NCBI GenBank assembly: GCA_047975325.1
Contig: JBKEDF010000030.1
Location: 1-64,000, forward strand
Source: JBKEDF01 sp047975325
Lineage (GTDB): Bacteria; Pseudomonadota; Alphaproteobacteria; Rhodobacterales; Rhodobacteraceae
DNA length: 64,000 nt
Direction of reading: 5' to 3'
This document shows, in pieces, positions 63,159 to 64,000 of the stretch. Position numbers and translations under genes: made by a program. The stretch's first letter is position 1; every line of letters starts with the position of its first letter. The notes beneath the pieces were generated by a model. That model was not told the DNA's origin and did not search any database. It saw only the letters and a program-made list of their open reading frames with translations.

Positions 63159-63840
63159 TCATTCGCAAAAACAAATAACCGTCCGCGATGCCGCAACGGT
63201 CGTTCTATGGCGGGAAGGCCCGGAAGGCATTGAGGTTCTGATGGGGCAGCGTGGCGCGAGTGCAGCCTTCATGCCATCGAAATTTGTCTTTCCGGGCGGG
63301 GCGGTCGATCCCGCCGACCACGAAATCGCCCTTGTCAAACCGCTGCCGCCATCCTCTGCCACGGGGCTTTCACGCGAAAGCCATCTGGCACCGGAGGTGC
63401 TTGCCGCTGCGGCGATCCGGGAATTATGGGAAGAAACCGGCCTTGCCCTGGGTGAACCCGCAGACTGGCCAAACCCGCCTGAAGACCGTGATCAGGACTG
63501 GCAGGGCTTTGCCGATCTCGGGATTCGGCCTTCGGGGGAAGGGCTGCGTTTCATCTTTCGCGCCATTACGCCACCGGGGCGCCCGCGACGCTTTGATGCA
63601 CGTTTCTTTCTGGTGGATGCCCGGCATATTGCGGGCGATCCCGATGATTTCAGCGCCGCAGCGGATGAGCTTTCACACCTGCACTGGGTAACGCTGACCA
63701 AGGCACGCGCGCTGGATCTGCCCTTTGTCACGGAAGTTGTTCTGGCCGAGGTTCAGGAACATCTGCGTGGCACACCACCCCCTGGCGTTCCTTTCTTTGA
63801 CAATTCCGGCACAAAACCGCGTTTCTGGCGGCTGAATTGA
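63151..63840 (+). CDS. NUDIX hydrolase
   Basis: This 229-residue protein has ATVVLWREGPEGIEVLMGQRG and FVFPGGAVDPADHEIA, with the Nudix helix AAIRELWEETGLALG. About 40 residues lie between the GG and the REL-EE-G part, as in the NUDT7/NUDT19-like group that hydrolyses CoA or nucleotide derivatives. The GTG start at 63151 overlaps the DUF983 stop by 8 bases. It is followed by a perfect bidirectional terminator shared with rpoD. Confidence 0.88.
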   Translation: MTDHSQKQITVRDAATVVLWREGPEGIEVLMGQRGASAAFMPSKFVFPGGAVDPADHEIALVKPLPPSSATGLSRESHLAPEVLAAAAIRELWEETGLALGEPADWPNPPEDRDQDWQGFADLGIRPSGEGLRFIFRAITPPGRPRRFDARFFLVDARHIAGDPDDFSAAADELSHLHWVTLTKARALDLPFVTEVVLAEVQEHLRGTPPPGVPFFDNSGTKPRFWRLN

Positions 63841-63868
63841 AAAAGCCCCTCCGGTTGGAGGGGCTTTT
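63841..63868. terminator. Bidirectional intrinsic terminator between NUDIX gene and rpoD
   Basis: AAAAGCCCCTCC and GGAGGGGCTTTT are perfect 12-bp inverted arms around a GGTT loop, with A/T tracts at both ends. It lies between the convergent ends of the NUDIX gene and rpoD. It works for both strands. Confidence 0.9.
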
Positions 63869-63883
63869 CAGGGTGTCGGGACA

Positions 63884-64000
63884 TCACTGATCGAGGAAAC
63901 TGCGCAACTTACGGCTACGGCTGGGATGTTTCAGCTTGCGCAACGCCTTTGCTTCAATCTGGCGGATACGTTCGCGGGTCACGCTGAATTGCTGACCGAC
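63884..64000 (-). CDS. rpoD: RNA polymerase sigma factor RpoD, 3' end only (cut by window edge)
   Basis: The visible 38 codons encode the end of region 4.2: [20 protein letters not shown], then [18 protein letters not shown] and TGA. This is the canonical C-terminus of primary sigma factors. The rest of the gene is beyond the right edge. Confidence 0.93.
   Translation of the reverse strand, partial: VGQQFSVTRERIRQIEAKALRKLKHPSRSRKLRSFLDQ

Overview
The window looks like chromosome from a Rhodobacterales (Rhodobacteraceae/Paracoccaceae) alphaproteobacterium. The evidence is high GC, long antisense open frames, a cbb3 oxidase locus with FNR boxes next to a divergent universal stress gene, dmeRF, a TIGR02302/DUF4175 protein after lysA, a REC-REC-GGDEF protein beside a DUF3572 gene, and an rpoD 3' end at the right edge. 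I see no prophage, insertion sequence, CRISPR array or rRNA. There is one tRNA (Glu, TTC).

Layout. 1-1.9 kb: a cut secreted small-protein gene and xseA, which carries two in-frame stop codons. 1.8-11.6 kb: cbb3 oxidase (ccoNOQP) and its assembly genes (ccoGHIS), with a uracil-DNA glycosylase-like gene between them, four FNR boxes and a divergent universal stress gene; ccoI carries an in-frame TAG. 11.8-14 kb: a glycosyltransferase and asd. 14-19 kb: sugar-acid catabolism (dgoK, dgoA, SMP-30 lactonase, two MFS transporters). 19-25 kb: trhO, pncA, dmeRF, pncB, lysA. 25-30.2 kb: DUF4175 protein, zinc-ribbon protein, plsC (ftsEX appears to have been deleted in front of it), and a small coupled gene plus hemP. 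30.3-35.4 kb: an accessory trio of S8-type protease, PAP2/haloperoxidase-like enzyme and SARP-like regulator. 35.5-39.2 kb: pheS and pheT. 39.2-43 kb: a second sugar-acid cluster (FadR-type regulator, enolase-superfamily enzyme, SDR, 2-hydroxyacid dehydrogenase). 42.9-48.9 kb: envelope sugar genes, MarR regulator, nitrilase, grxC, comF, methyltransferase, hemH, tRNA-Glu. 49-54 kb: RraA/LigK-type aldolase with a tripartite tricarboxylate transporter and divergent LysR regulator. 54-58 kb: extensin-like protein, tyrosine and histidine biosynthesis, rpsD with a long structured leader. 58-64 kb: HAD phosphatase, DUF3572, PleD-like diguanylate cyclase, an ECF sigma/anti-sigma/metal-sensor operon, an EF-hand protein, DUF983, a NUDIX hydrolase and the rpoD end.

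The most unusual aspects are: (1) three in-frame nonsense codons, without frameshifts, in two otherwise intact genes (xseA, ccoI), plus an apparent ftsEX deletion scar, which together suggest recent gene decay or suppression; (2) the S8 protease / PAP2 / SARP-like regulator module, the best candidate for an undescribed system here; (3) an extra FNR-type promoter about 200 bp upstream of ccoG's own; (4) a ~240-nt GNRA-rich rpsD leader; and (5) a 44-codon gene coupled to hemP behind a 26-bp palindrome. Many genes are tightly coupled by 4-base stop/start overlaps, which supports the operon calls. All family assignments are from reading the proteins; no database search was possible.
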